Origin: Chitinophagaceae bacterium
Lineage (GTDB): Bacteria > Bacteroidota > Bacteroidia > Chitinophagales > Chitinophagaceae
Assembly: GCA_017307755.1 (NCBI GenBank)
Contig: JAFKGQ010000015.1
Location: 124,001 to 188,000, forward strand
Direction: 5' to 3'
Length of the DNA: 64,000 nucleotides
The position numbers and the translations under genes are program-made. The number at the start of each line of letters is the position of its first letter. Within the stretch, counting starts at the first letter, position 1. The notes beneath the pieces were generated by a model. The model did not search any database and had not been told where the DNA came from. It saw only the letters and a list, made by a program, of their open reading frames with translations. Below are positions 1-9,148 of the stretch, piece after piece.

Positions 1-673
1 CCATCCAGCTGTGCTCATTCCAGGTGGAGGGAATAAGGGCGGCCGAGACGATGTGTTTTACGGTGCCATAAGGGCTCCATTTGACGGCTTCGCCTATTTC
101 CTTGCCCAATACACCCAGCTCGCCAAACATCCCGATCATAATAAAGGCAAAGTATACCAGCCGGGTGGTGACATTCACCGTCTCGGGGTTTTTTATCAGC
201 CCTACGATCACCTGGCCCAGGCTGAGATAGACGGCCCCGCCTACGATGGCGATGAGTAGTCCTCCGATGTAACCGCCGGCGCTGATGGAGATGCCGTCGA
301 ACTTGTAGCCTACGATAAAAATGACGAGTGTCATAATAAGGATCATCAGCAACTGTACTGTCAGGCGGCTGGCCATGATCGTCCAATTGGAGGCGGGTGC
401 TACGCGGAGACGCTGGAAGATGCCTTTGTCCCTGTCCCGGGCAATCATATTGGAATAGCCCATCAGCCCGATGGCGGTGAGCCCTACGGTGATACAATTG
501 GAAAGGACGAATGCGCCTCCGAACTTCTCTACAAGTCCCTTCCAGGAGATGAGGATAATGGTAGGGACAAGCACGACCAGGATAGAGGCGCGGCGGTTAC
601 GCCACAGCGTAGTCAGGTCGGCGCGTAAGAGGTGTGTGTATACGGTGGCGGTGGATGGTATAGCAGTAGTCAT
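1..673 (-). CDS. ABC-2 type transporter permease, partial (C-terminus beyond left edge)
   Basis: Membrane subunit of an ABC exporter. The frame is open from an ATG at 673 to the left edge (about 224 codons visible, no stop), so the C-terminal part lies outside the window. The N-terminus is cytosolic with the ABC-2 permease look (LLRADLTTLWRNRRAS), followed by hydrophobic stretches around residues 29-45, 60-75, 105-125, 133-155 and 170-190. The segment NMIARDRDKGIFQRLRVAP is the loop typical of ABC-2 permeases, which couples to the ATPase. It follows the ATPase gene by 18 bp on the same strand, so the two are co-transcribed. Substrate cannot be inferred. Family call is firm, specificity unknown. 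Confidence 0.85.
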   Translation of the reverse strand, partial: MTTAIPSTATVYTHLLRADLTTLWRNRRASILVVLVPTIILISWKGLVEKFGGAFVLSNCITVGLTAIGLMGYSNMIARDRDKGIFQRLRVAPASNWTIMASRLTVQLLMILIMTLVIFIVGYKFDGISISAGGYIGGLLIAIVGGAVYLSLGQVIVGLIKNPETVNVTTRLVYFAFIMIGMFGELGVLGKEIGEAVKWSPYGTVKHIVSAALIPSTWNEHSWM

Positions 674-691
674 CGTTTTATAATTAATAGT

Positions 692-1477
692 TTATTGGCG
701 GATATCTGTACCTGTGAGGCCTATGAATACATCTTCCAGGGTGATCTTCCCTTTACGGGATGCGCGGATGACCTCCGGATTTGTCCGATGGCCGTCGATC
801 AGGGCCTGGGGGGTATCGATGGCAATGATCTTTCCATGATCGATGATCGCGATGCGGTCGCATACCGCCTCGGCCTCTTCCATCGAATGGGTGGTCAGCA
901 GGATGCCGTGACCTTTTTCCCGCATGGCTTCGATCCTTTCCCATAATTGCCGGCGGGATTGAGGGTCCAGCCCTGTCGTCGGCTCGTCCATCAGCAGGAG
1001 TTGGGGTTCGTGGATCGTAGCGATCACCAGAGATACGCGCTGCTGCTGTCCTCCTGATAGCTGTCCGTAACGTTTATTTGCGGCGTCCTGCAATTTGATA
1101 CCTGCCAGGATCGAATCAATCTTTTCTTTTGTCAGAGCGACGCCATAAATACCCGCATATAATTTTATGATCTCCGAGATGGTGAGCTCGGATTGGAAGC
1201 TGGTAGCCTGCAGCTGTACCCCCATGTTTGCCCGGGCATGCAGCGGCTGTTCCCGGACGGAAAAGCCTGCTACGTGGATGGAGCCTGCATTTGGCTTTAT
1301 CAAACCTTCTACGGCGCTAAGGGTGCTGGTCTTACCTGCTCCGTTGGGACCCAGCAGTCCGAAGATCTCACCTGGCCGTACGTCAAAGCTCACATTACGG
1401 ACGGCGTGTTGACTGCCATAATAGACATTGAGGCCTTCTACCTGCAGGATCGATGATGTATGGTTGGAGTTATTCAT
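692..1477 (-). CDS. ABC transporter ATP-binding protein
   Basis: Energy-coupling ATPase of the exporter whose permease is encoded 18 bp downstream. All motifs are visible in the roughly 261-residue product: Walker A GPNGAGKTS near residue 43, a Q-loop glutamine (VQLQATSF), signature LSGGQQQRVSL, Walker B LLLMDEP, D-loop and H-switch histidine (LLTTHSMEEAE). The short C-terminal tail after the H-loop fits the CcmA/NatA-like group that serves ABC-2 permeases. A longer frame begins at 1513, but I chose the ATG at 1477 (MNNSNHTS) because the domain begins shortly after it and a promoter-like -7 element lies at 1483-1490, between the two starts. Confidence 0.92.
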   Translation of the reverse strand: MNNSNHTSSILQVEGLNVYYGSQHAVRNVSFDVRPGEIFGLLGPNGAGKTSTLSAVEGLIKPNAGSIHVAGFSVREQPLHARANMGVQLQATSFQSELTISEIIKLYAGIYGVALTKEKIDSILAGIKLQDAANKRYGQLSGGQQQRVSLVIATIHEPQLLLMDEPTTGLDPQSRRQLWERIEAMREKGHGILLTTHSMEEAEAVCDRIAIIDHGKIIAIDTPQALIDGHRTNPEVIRASRKGKITLEDVFIGLTGTDIRQ

Positions 1478-1482
1478 GGATG

Positions 1483-1514
1483 TAAATATAGAGGGCCGGT
1501 GAAGATGGGGCAAT
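1483..1514 (-). promoter_or_regulatory. Candidate promoter of the ABC operon, almost leaderless
   Basis: Reading the minus strand, ATTG (1511-1514) is followed after 20 bp by TATATTTA (1483-1490), close to the Bacteroidota -33/-7 layout (TTTG, 19-20 bp, TAnnTTTG). The ATG at 1477 lies only 5 bp beyond the -7 box, so the transcript would have almost no leader. Just upstream, CGGTAA (1522-1527) and TTACCG (1539-1544) form a dyad that could be an operator. Confidence 0.4.
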
Positions 1515-1622
1515 GTCGGGGCGGTAATTTTCTATGATTTACCGGTAAAAGCGGGGAATAGGGCGGTGAAGGGACGGTGCTTAACAATTACATAATACTA
1601 AATCTGTTTCTTTACGATTCAG

Positions 1623-3260
1623 ATGAAGTATTTGTTTAATATATTGGTCCCCCTGACCTTTTTCCTGTTTTCTCTTTCCGGGTTGGGGCAAACACAGGAG
1701 AATGACCGGGCTGAGCTGGCCTATACCCAGCGATTGAGTCAACAATTCCCGGATAGCGCTTTTCTTTTACTAAAGGAAATGTATAGTCAGTCCATCGCTA
1801 AAAAAGACAAGGCGGGTATGGCCAGCTGTCTTTTCCAGATGGGGCAGATCTGTTATTATCTGGGCAACTATCCCCAAGCCCTGGATTTTCATTTACAGGC
1901 TGACAAGATCTTCCGTGAAGCAGGGCATCGGGACCAGATAGCGGCCAACCTGGATGAGATGGGGATATTATATTATTATAACCGTCAGCTGCCTTTGGCG
2001 CGCAAACAGTATGATGAGGCGTTGTCTTTGTACCGGGAGGCGGGCAACAGCGAAGGGCTTGCGAATACTTATGGCAAGATCGGGCATCTTTATGAGAAGC
2101 AGAAAAAGTATGACAGCGCCTTTTTTTACCAACGGCAAGCTCTTCAGCAATATCAACGTATCGCCCATAAACAGGGGATGGCGAAGATCTATGAGAACAT
2201 GGGCAGCATCTATGAGGATCTCGAGCGTTTTGATTCCTCCCGATATTATTTTATCAATGCTCTGCAGTTGTACGAGCAGTCGGGGGAGCAGGTGGCCAGC
2301 ATCGAGGTGATCAATAATCTGGGGGATATCCTTCGAAAGACGGGGCATTATCAGGAAGCCATTGTACAGACGGGCAAGGCGCTTGCCCTGGCCACGCAGA
2401 CCAATGACCTCTACGAGAAAGGGGCTGCCTACCGGGACCTGGGGAAGGCATATCATCTTTTTGGTAAAGAGGACAGCGCTTATTATTACCTGGAACTTTC
2501 CCGTCGTGCCACATTGGATATCTATTCCCGGGAGAACAACCGGCAGACGGCTTTTCTAAGCGTATTATTTGACATCGACAAGAAGAATGACGAGATCGTC
2601 CGGCTGGCAAACGCCCGAAAGATCACCATTATCACTACGACGGCCGTCATCATCGTCGTTTTGCTCCTGGCGGTGCTGGCGGCTGTCATCATTAGCCGGC
2701 AGCGGCTGAAGATCAGGAACGAACGGCTTACCAGCGAGCGTGACAGACAGATATATATTACACAACGGGAGCTGATGCAGGCGGAGCTGCAAAACCGGCA
2801 ACTACAGGAAGAAAAGCTGATGCAGGAGTTGGAAGTAAGGCGCAAGGGGCTTACCAGCAGTACGTTACATGTGATCCAGAAGAATCAGCTGCTGGAGAAC
2901 CTGCGGGACAGGCTGGCCATCCTGGTCAAAGATGACAAGCGTGATCAGAAAAAACAGCTGCAGCAACTAATCCAGCAGATAAATCTCAACTTTAACCACG
3001 ACCAATACTGGAATGAGTTTAGGGAAACCTTCGGGCAAGTACACCAGCAGTTCTTCGACAACCTGAAAAATCATAGTGATGAGCTTACGGGTAATGACCT
3101 CCGGCTGTTGTCCCTTATCAAACTGAACCTGGCTTCGGGTGATATTGCCACCTTGCTGGGTATTTCTCAGGACAGTCTAAGGGTGTCCCGTTATCGTCTC
3201 AAGAAAAAACTGTCCCTGAACAATGGGGAGAGTCTTTCCGCTTTTGTACAGTCTTTATAA
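1623..3260 (+). CDS. Membrane-anchored TPR protein with C-terminal HTH (transcriptional regulator)
   Basis: Predicted sensor-regulator of 545 residues. It has a signal peptide (about 1-22), then tetratricopeptide-like helical repeats from about 30 to 300 (motifs such as NLDEMGILYYYNRQ and ALSLYREAGNSEGLA). One transmembrane helix follows at about 334-357 (Thr/Ile/Val-rich), then a Gln/Glu/Arg-rich coiled coil to about 430, and a C-terminal LuxR-like helix-turn-helix (DLRLLSLIKLNL, then LLGISQDSLRVSRYRLKKKL). This order is a known Bacteroidota design in which the periplasmic TPR part senses and the cytoplasmic end binds DNA. It lies directly upstream of the TonB receptor locus on the same strand, so local control is plausible but inferred. 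Confidence 0.8.
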   Translation: MKYLFNILVPLTFFLFSLSGLGQTQENDRAELAYTQRLSQQFPDSAFLLLKEMYSQSIAKKDKAGMASCLFQMGQICYYLGNYPQALDFHLQADKIFREAGHRDQIAANLDEMGILYYYNRQLPLARKQYDEALSLYREAGNSEGLANTYGKIGHLYEKQKKYDSAFFYQRQALQQYQRIAHKQGMAKIYENMGSIYEDLERFDSSRYYFINALQLYEQSGEQVASIEVINNLGDILRKTGHYQEAIVQTGKALALATQTNDLYEKGAAYRDLGKAYHLFGKEDSAYYYLELSRRATLDIYSRENNRQTAFLSVLFDIDKKNDEIVRLANARKITIITTTAVIIVVLLLAVLAAVIISRQRLKIRNERLTSERDRQIYITQRELMQAELQNRQLQEEKLMQELEVRRKGLTSSTLHVIQKNQLLENLRDRLAILVKDDKRDQKKQLQQLIQQINLNFNHDQYWNEFRETFGQVHQQFFDNLKNHSDELTGNDLRLLSLIKLNLASGDIATLLGISQDSLRVSRYRLKKKLSLNNGESLSAFVQSL

Positions 3261-3292
3261 ATATAGGGAGCTTCATGGCGTCTTAATGTTAC

Positions 3293-3309
3293 GGTAACAA
3301 TTTGGTAAT
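3293..3309 (+). promoter_or_regulatory. GGTAA direct repeat (11-bp period) upstream of the TonB receptor
   Basis: GGTAACAATTTGGTAAT carries GGTAA at 3293 and 3304, an 11-bp period as seen at OmpR/PhoB-family sites. A 16/17 match occurs at 10248-10264. It also overlaps the small dyad GTTACGGTAAC. The rest of 3261-3482 has no gene; a GCACATTTGTGC dyad at 3452-3463 lies just before the receptor start. A regulatory role is inferred. Confidence 0.35.
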
Positions 3310-3482
3310 GGAGGTTTTTGTTCTTTTATAGCGTTTGATCATCAATGTATTAGTTGTGGTTTGTTTATGCTGCTGCTGCCTGGTATACGCCTTCTGTTAC
3401 GCTGTTACCATTTTGTTCATCCCCGTCTCTTCGCTTTTGCAGGGTACAATTGCACATTTGTGCCGCAAAAAAACTAACTACA

Positions 3483-6263
3483 ATGAAGTATTTATTTTCC
3501 CTTTTACTCTTACTGTTGGGTGCGATGGTTGCCTGGTCGCAGACAGGGCTTCTCAGAGGGGCGGTGGTCGACAGCCAGTCGGGCGAACCGCTGCAGGGAG
3601 CTACCGTAGAAATTGCCGGCAAGGGTTCTGCCGGTGGCAAGGCGTATGTTCACCTTTTGTCGGGATTGGATGGGACATTTATTGTCCGTAGTCTTCGGGC
3701 GGGCGAGTACAAGATCAAGGTAAACTCCGTAGGTTATGGCAAGTACGAAATGGATATTACTATCCGTGAGGGGGGGAACCCTTTGCGGATCGAGATGGAA
3801 AAGCGACAGACCGAGCTGGCGATGGTGCAGGTTTCCGGCAAGCATGACAAGGGCTCGGAGCGGGCCTCTATCCTTGCCGACCGCCGGGCCGACATTGTAC
3901 AGAACTCACTTTCCGCACGGGCGATAGAGATCTCTCCGGACTTGTCGGTGGCCAACTCCGCCCAACGTGTCTCGGGTGTATCGCTGGAACGCAGCTCCAA
4001 CGGGGAAGGGCAGTATGTCATCATACGGGGTATGGAAAAAAGGTATATCTATACCCTGGTGAACGGGATCAAGATCCCCAGCCCGGACAATAAGAACCGG
4101 TATGTCCCCCTGGACATCTTCCCGGCGGATATGCTGGATAGACTGGAGATGATCAAGTCGCTTACACCTAACAGAGAGGCGGATGCCATCGGCGGGGCTG
4201 TGAACATGATCATGAAGGACGCTGCTTCCAAATTTTCCGTCAATGCGAATGTGGCGGGGGGGTATGCCAGCAAATTCTTTACCCAGGACTATACACATTT
4301 TGACAATGGTCCGAGTCTGGACAAGAGTCCCCGTGAGATCAACGGGCCCTCCTATGTGGCTACCATGAAGGATTTTCCCAACAACGCATTTAGCCGTGAC
4401 ACACGTCATAACCCGTTGGCGTTGCTGGCGGGCGTTTCCTTGGGGGGGCGGGTATGGCATGATAAGCTGGGAATTCTAGCAGGCGCCAGCTATCAAAATA
4501 ACTATCGTAATGTCAATTCTGTCTTTTTTGATACGGAGATGGCCAGCAACGGGGAGGTAAAGGTCACCGATATCGAGGACCGCAAATATTCCATTCAACA
4601 GCGCCGGAGCGGGGTCCATGCCAGGCTGGACTATAAACTTGACAATAAGAATAAGATTAGTCTTTATGGGGCCTGGCTCAACCTGATGCGGAATGAGTTC
4701 CGGATGGCTTCCGACACCAATCTGCAGCTGGGACGAACGGGTCCGGGTTTTGGAAGGATCAACAATGCTTACAGGACTTTGCATGACGTACAGCAGATTG
4801 TCAATACCACGCTGAAAGGGGAGCATCAGATAGGCAATCATCTGTACCTGGACTGGACGGGCGCTTATTCAAAGGCTACGCTCGACCGGCCGGACCAGGG
4901 TACGCTCAACGTCAGCACGGGTATCAGCAAGGACTCTACCGGACAGCCTGTGCATGCGCCGCAGACCTTGTTTGAATCGCACAGGGTCTTTGCCCATAGT
5001 TCCGATGAGGACAAGAGCGGTTATGCCAACCTCACCTACCGGACGCATATCGGCGAGGCCCAGACGGATTGGTCGGCGGGAGGGATGTACCGTAACAAAA
5101 CAAGGACGAGCACCTATGACGACTATGCGCTGCGACCCACTAACCCTACCAACCAGGAATATGACGGGAACATCAGTCACAACAATTTTGAAGTATTCAA
5201 CGGTCAGGGTACTTCTTCCGACGCGCTTAACTATACGGCCAAGGAGAACGTCGGCGCTGTCTATCTTATGCTGAAGATAGACTGGCGTAGATTTGTCATC
5301 ACCGGCGGCGCCCGTGTGGAGAATACAGACCTCAGCTGGTCAAGCAATCTACCCGAGACGGCAGAGGGGAAAATCGGGACCGTCACCTATTACGACGTAT
5401 TACCCAGCGGCAATATCAAATATTCCCTTACACACAAGCAGGCCTTGCGTCTCTCGTATTATTCGGCCATCAGCCGTCCGAACTTCTATGAGATCATACC
5501 TCATACATCCATTGATGCGGATGCGGATTATGATGAAAAAGGCAACCCTCATCTGAAGCACACCGTAGCGGACAACCTGGACCTGCGTTATGAATATTAT
5601 CCCAAGGGTCTGGATCAATTCCTGGCGGGTGTATTTTACAAGCGGTTGAAGAACCCTATCGAGTATGCGCTGGTGAATGAAGGGACCTTTGTATACTATG
5701 AGGCTTATAACTTCGGCAATGCCACCAATTACGGTGCGGAGCTCGATATGACCAAGTATTGGAGATGGTTTGGCATCAGGGCCAACTATACCTATACCAA
5801 TTCTTCCATTACGACCACCAAACAGCAAAACTATCTTATTACCGGGGGGAGCACCAACAGGATGGTGAACCAGACCAGACCCTTACAAGGGCAATCCAAA
5901 CATATTGCCAACCTCAGCCTGCTGTATAAAGATGATGGTAAAGCCGGATTGAACGCACAACTCGCTTTTGGCTATACCAGTGCGCGGATCAATACTGTAT
6001 CTCAGTTCCTGGGCAATGATATCTGGCAGAAGGAGTTTGCCCAGATGGACGTTTCAGCGGAGAAAAGGCTGGCCCGGCATTGGTATCTCTATGCCAAGGT
6101 GAATAATATCCTCAATACGCCTTATCAGCTGGAGATCCGGCAGCCTTACACCGGCGTGGACGTAGTGGGGGCGGTGAAATACCAGACCCTTGGTAAAAAT
6201 ACATTCGTCCGGAAAGACACTTATGGAACCAATTATCTGCTGGGTGTAAAATTTAAATTTTAA
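3483..6263 (+). CDS. TonB-dependent outer-membrane receptor with carboxypeptidase-like N-domain
   Basis: Active outer-membrane uptake channel, 926 residues. I chose the ATG at 3483 because it opens directly on a signal peptide (MKYLFSLLLLLLGAMVAWSQ); the open frame extends upstream to 3354 without one. After the signal come a CarboxypepD_reg-like domain (GAVVDSQSGEPLQGATVEI, about 24-110), the plug (YVIIRGMEKRYIYTLVNGIK, then NREADAIGGAVNMIMK) and a long beta-barrel ending in the aromatic C-terminus KFKF. No SusD-like gene is adjacent, so this is not a classic Sus pair. Downstream neighbours are a beta-helix lipoprotein (21 bp) and a MINPP-like phosphatase, which suggests uptake linked to phosphate-ester breakdown. 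Substrate is inferred, family is certain. Confidence 0.93.
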   Translation: MKYLFSLLLLLLGAMVAWSQTGLLRGAVVDSQSGEPLQGATVEIAGKGSAGGKAYVHLLSGLDGTFIVRSLRAGEYKIKVNSVGYGKYEMDITIREGGNPLRIEMEKRQTELAMVQVSGKHDKGSERASILADRRADIVQNSLSARAIEISPDLSVANSAQRVSGVSLERSSNGEGQYVIIRGMEKRYIYTLVNGIKIPSPDNKNRYVPLDIFPADMLDRLEMIKSLTPNREADAIGGAVNMIMKDAASKFSVNANVAGGYASKFFTQDYTHFDNGPSLDKSPREINGPSYVATMKDFPNNAFSRDTRHNPLALLAGVSLGGRVWHDKLGILAGASYQNNYRNVNSVFFDTEMASNGEVKVTDIEDRKYSIQQRRSGVHARLDYKLDNKNKISLYGAWLNLMRNEFRMASDTNLQLGRTGPGFGRINNAYRTLHDVQQIVNTTLKGEHQIGNHLYLDWTGAYSKATLDRPDQGTLNVSTGISKDSTGQPVHAPQTLFESHRVFAHSSDEDKSGYANLTYRTHIGEAQTDWSAGGMYRNKTRTSTYDDYALRPTNPTNQEYDGNISHNNFEVFNGQGTSSDALNYTAKENVGAVYLMLKIDWRRFVITGGARVENTDLSWSSNLPETAEGKIGTVTYYDVLPSGNIKYSLTHKQALRLSYYSAISRPNFYEIIPHTSIDADADYDEKGNPHLKHTVADNLDLRYEYYPKGLDQFLAGVFYKRLKNPIEYALVNEGTFVYYEAYNFGNATNYGAELDMTKYWRWFGIRANYTYTNSSITTTKQQNYLITGGSTNRMVNQTRPLQGQSKHIANLSLLYKDDGKAGLNAQLAFGYTSARINTVSQFLGNDIWQKEFAQMDVSAEKRLARHWYLYAKVNNILNTPYQLEIRQPYTGVDVVGAVKYQTLGKNTFVRKDTYGTNYLLGVKFKF

Positions 6264-6284
6264 CAAGCATTAAAATCAACTGCG

Positions 6285-7652
6285 ATGAAATCTTTTAATC
6301 ATATACTGACGGCCGGAGCCTTTTTGTTGCTGGGAGCCTGTCATAAAGAGGAGACAGTGCATGTTTCCCCGGCAAAAAAAGAGGTGAGCCATCCTATCAC
6401 CACCGATACGCTCACCGGTGCCGTCAAGGGTACGCTGCTCAGCGGGAAGACCTATTATTTCTCCAGTGATATCACCATTAATCACGGTGATACCGTATTG
6501 ATGGAGGAGGGGACCAAACTGATAGCCATCGGAGACGGCAAGTCATGGCAGACCAGCCCGCAGATCACCTGTAATGGCACTTTTATCAGTCTGGGTACTG
6601 CCGACAATAATAATTTTATTACCATACCGGATGATCAGCGTACCGTCGCCAACATCGGCGCGGGGCTTTGGGGCGGTATTCAATGCGGAGATACCAGCGG
6701 GGATGTCATCCTCAAGTGGACGCACCTGGAATTTGCGGGAGGACCGGCAGGACCTGCTGCCGACCCGGCTGTATTCAAAAGCGGCGATCCCCGTAACAGT
6801 CTGAGCTATACCAATATCAACGGTAATTTTATCATGGAGGACAGTTGGGTATATGGTACCAGGGATGACGGCATGCGGATCCTTCACGGGCATGTCAGCG
6901 TGATGCGTAATACCTTTGAGGCCTGCGGGCTGGCCGGGGGGGAAGCGTTCAATCTGAAGAACGGGTGTCTGGGGGATGTGGCCTATAACCTGGTGATCGG
7001 TGCGGCTACCAACGGCTTTAAGGTTTCCAACAGCGGGGACGGTCCCGTACAGACAAAGGTCTATCTCTACAACAACACCATACTCAACTGCGGATTCCGT
7101 CAGCTAAAATCAGGCCGGGGCGGGTCTATCAATTATGAGAAGAACGCGCAGGGCAAGATCTACAATAATATAATCATTAATTGTAAATATGGTCTAAGGC
7201 TTACCCCTGACGCGGATGTAACAAACACTACCTATAACAACCAGTTCTTTTTTGCCAATGATCAGCGGCTGATCAATGAGTTCTATACTACGGATGGGAA
7301 AGGTGTTGTACAAAGCGCGGACGTCAGGAGCGCGACGCCCAGGGCAAACAATCCTTCGTTTGCCGCCTATGATGTCAATCAATTCGACTTTACAACCGCC
7401 AGCAAACTGACACTGGATATTTCACAGATGCCTATCGGTATTATCAACGCTCAGGCATATGACTTCAGTTTGCTGCCCGGCAGTCCGGCGGCCCTGAAAG
7501 GGAACGGGGATGCTTTTAAGGCGCAGCGAACCGTGCCGCAGGGCGGGGCCTATGGGGCAACGACCCTGGATCCCCATCCGGACATGGGCGCTTATCCCAC
7601 GAATGGGACGGGCAACCGGCATAAGACATCGAGCATTTCCGTCAAGTGGTGA
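6285..7652 (+). CDS. Right-handed beta-helix lipoprotein
   Basis: Secreted or surface lipoprotein of 455 residues. The signal peptide ends in a lipobox (LLLGACHKEE, Cys near 20). The body is a right-handed beta-helix, as in pectate-lyase-like or parallel-helix proteins, with alternating short strands and Asn/Gly turns: MEDSWVYGTRDDGMRILHG, NTILNCGFRQLK, KIYNNIIINCKYGLRL. No obvious lyase catalytic triad is visible. It follows the TonB receptor by 21 bp and lies 69 bp ahead of the phosphatase, so it probably belongs to the same transcript and may bind or present a substrate at the cell surface. The last codons overlap a short tandem repeat at 7649-7688. Confidence 0.8.
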   Translation: MKSFNHILTAGAFLLLGACHKEETVHVSPAKKEVSHPITTDTLTGAVKGTLLSGKTYYFSSDITINHGDTVLMEEGTKLIAIGDGKSWQTSPQITCNGTFISLGTADNNNFITIPDDQRTVANIGAGLWGGIQCGDTSGDVILKWTHLEFAGGPAGPAADPAVFKSGDPRNSLSYTNINGNFIMEDSWVYGTRDDGMRILHGHVSVMRNTFEACGLAGGEAFNLKNGCLGDVAYNLVIGAATNGFKVSNSGDGPVQTKVYLYNNTILNCGFRQLKSGRGGSINYEKNAQGKIYNNIIINCKYGLRLTPDADVTNTTYNNQFFFANDQRLINEFYTTDGKGVVQSADVRSATPRANNPSFAAYDVNQFDFTTASKLTLDISQMPIGIINAQAYDFSLLPGSPAALKGNGDAFKAQRTVPQGGAYGATTLDPHPDMGAYPTNGTGNRHKTSSISVKW

Positions 7653-7688
7653 CGGACAAGTGTGACGGACAGGTGGTGACGGAGCAGG
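7649..7688 (+). repeat. Short tandem repeat across a stop codon
   Basis: Three imperfect copies of a 13-14 bp unit (GTGACGGACAAGT, GTGACGGACAGGTG, GTGACGGAGCAGG) span the TGA stop of the beta-helix gene and run into the spacer before the phosphatase gene. It looks like slippage-generated sequence. Confidence 0.6.
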
Positions 7689-7721
7689 AGAAAATTCAAC
7701 TACTACTTTATTCAAACTACT

Positions 7722-9056
7722 ATGATGCGAAGCCAATTGATGTTTTTGTTGTGTCTGTATGTAATAACAGGTTCATCTTCCCAACTGCCTTATCTGGGGA
7801 CCAAGACACCGTATTCACCGCCTCCCATGGACTATACTTCTCCTCCGCCGGGTTACCGGCCTGTATTTATCAGCCATGTGGGGAGACATGGGGCGCGATT
7901 CCTTACAAAAGCCGGGGCGGACCAGCAGGTGACCGAAGTGTTGGCCGTGGCGGAAAAGCGGCATGTACTTACGTCGATGGGACAACTGGTAGCTGTAATA
8001 GCCGGCCGGTTGCAGGCTGCCGGGAAGGGTAATTATGAGCGTATCACCTTAAAGGGCGGGGAAGAGCAGTCGGGGCTGGGTCAGCGGATGCGTGACCTTT
8101 ATGCTCCCGTATTCACCGGCCGGGGGCTGGAAGTAGTGACCACCTGGAAATTACGGACTCAGCAAAGCGCAGAGGCATTTTTAAAGGGGTTTGGTAAATA
8201 CCCGGGTCCAAGGAATGATCAGCGTGCGCCCGATTCAATGGATACCACCCTTCGATTTTATGACCTTTCACCTGCCTATCAGCGTTATAAGAAGGGCGGT
8301 GCCGTGAAAGCTTCGCTGGACAGTCTTGATAAAGATGCAAGGACACCGGCCGTGGCCAGGCGTGTCTGTGAGAGATTGTTTAAAGAGGGTTTTGTACAGG
8401 AGTTGATGGCTTCCGGGAAAGGTGTAGCTTTTGCCGACGACCTGTATGATCTTTATGCCATTGCATGGTCCATGAGCGGGGAATTGAGCGCTGCGGGTCA
8501 CCCGGAGGACAAAGAAGGATTGAGGGTTGCGTTTAGCCGGGATGATTTGGAATGGCTGGATTTCAGGAGCGGAGCGGCGGACTTTTTAGAGAAGGGGCCT
8601 GGTTTTGATTCGGTGGGTATCCAGGTGAAAGTGGCAGCGCCCCTGTTGGCGGATTTTATCAACAGCCTGGACAAGGCGGTACGGCAGCCGGATAGTGCGA
8701 CGGATGCTATTTTACGATTTACCCATGCCGAGGCGATCGCACCTTTTGCGGCCCTGCTGGGTATCCGGGGGGCCAGTACGCCTGTACGGTCTATCTACCA
8801 ATATCACGACCATTGGCAGGCGGGGAGCATCATCCCTTTAAGCGCCAATATACAGTGGATATTGTATACAGGCGGTGACGGCTCTCATCTGGTAAAAGTG
8901 CTGTTGAATGAGAAAGAGGTTGTGCTGCCTGTCGCCACCCGTACGTGGCCTTATTACAGATGGGAAGACCTACGGGCTTATTATGTAAAAAAACTGTTTT
9001 TTTTACATACGGGATTACGTGAAAACATGGAGGCATATCTCAGGGGATTAGAGTAG
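7722..9056 (+). CDS. Exported histidine phosphatase, MINPP/phytase type
   Basis: Clade-2 histidine acid phosphatase of 444 residues. A signal peptide (about 1-20) precedes the catalytic motif SHVGRHGARFL (RHGxR near residue 54, nucleophilic His), and the proton-donor motif is HAE (FTHAEAIAPF, near 335) rather than HD. HAE is characteristic of multiple inositol-polyphosphate phosphatases, which remove phosphates from phytate and other inositol phosphates. The length fits bacterial MINPPs. It is the third gene of the TonB receptor cluster, so released phosphate or inositol phosphate could be the cargo; that link is inference. A general acid phosphatase role is the alternative. ATG at 7725 is an equally possible start. 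Confidence 0.85.
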   Translation: MMRSQLMFLLCLYVITGSSSQLPYLGTKTPYSPPPMDYTSPPPGYRPVFISHVGRHGARFLTKAGADQQVTEVLAVAEKRHVLTSMGQLVAVIAGRLQAAGKGNYERITLKGGEEQSGLGQRMRDLYAPVFTGRGLEVVTTWKLRTQQSAEAFLKGFGKYPGPRNDQRAPDSMDTTLRFYDLSPAYQRYKKGGAVKASLDSLDKDARTPAVARRVCERLFKEGFVQELMASGKGVAFADDLYDLYAIAWSMSGELSAAGHPEDKEGLRVAFSRDDLEWLDFRSGAADFLEKGPGFDSVGIQVKVAAPLLADFINSLDKAVRQPDSATDAILRFTHAEAIAPFAALLGIRGASTPVRSIYQYHDHWQAGSIIPLSANIQWILYTGGDGSHLVKVLLNEKEVVLPVATRTWPYYRWEDLRAYYVKKLFFLHTGLRENMEAYLRGLE

Positions 9057-9148
9057 GGGCGGGTTGATATGGGTTAAGAATTTGCTATAAATAAGACAGG
9101 ATTTGTCCGGGTGGCCAGAAAGAGTAATTTTATAGACAATATCTTTTT

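Noticed and set aside
15..497. 160-codon minus-strand open frame near the left edge
   Set aside because: Wrong frame of the ABC-2 permease, which I translated by hand from 673 to the edge and which has membrane helices and the expected coupling loop.
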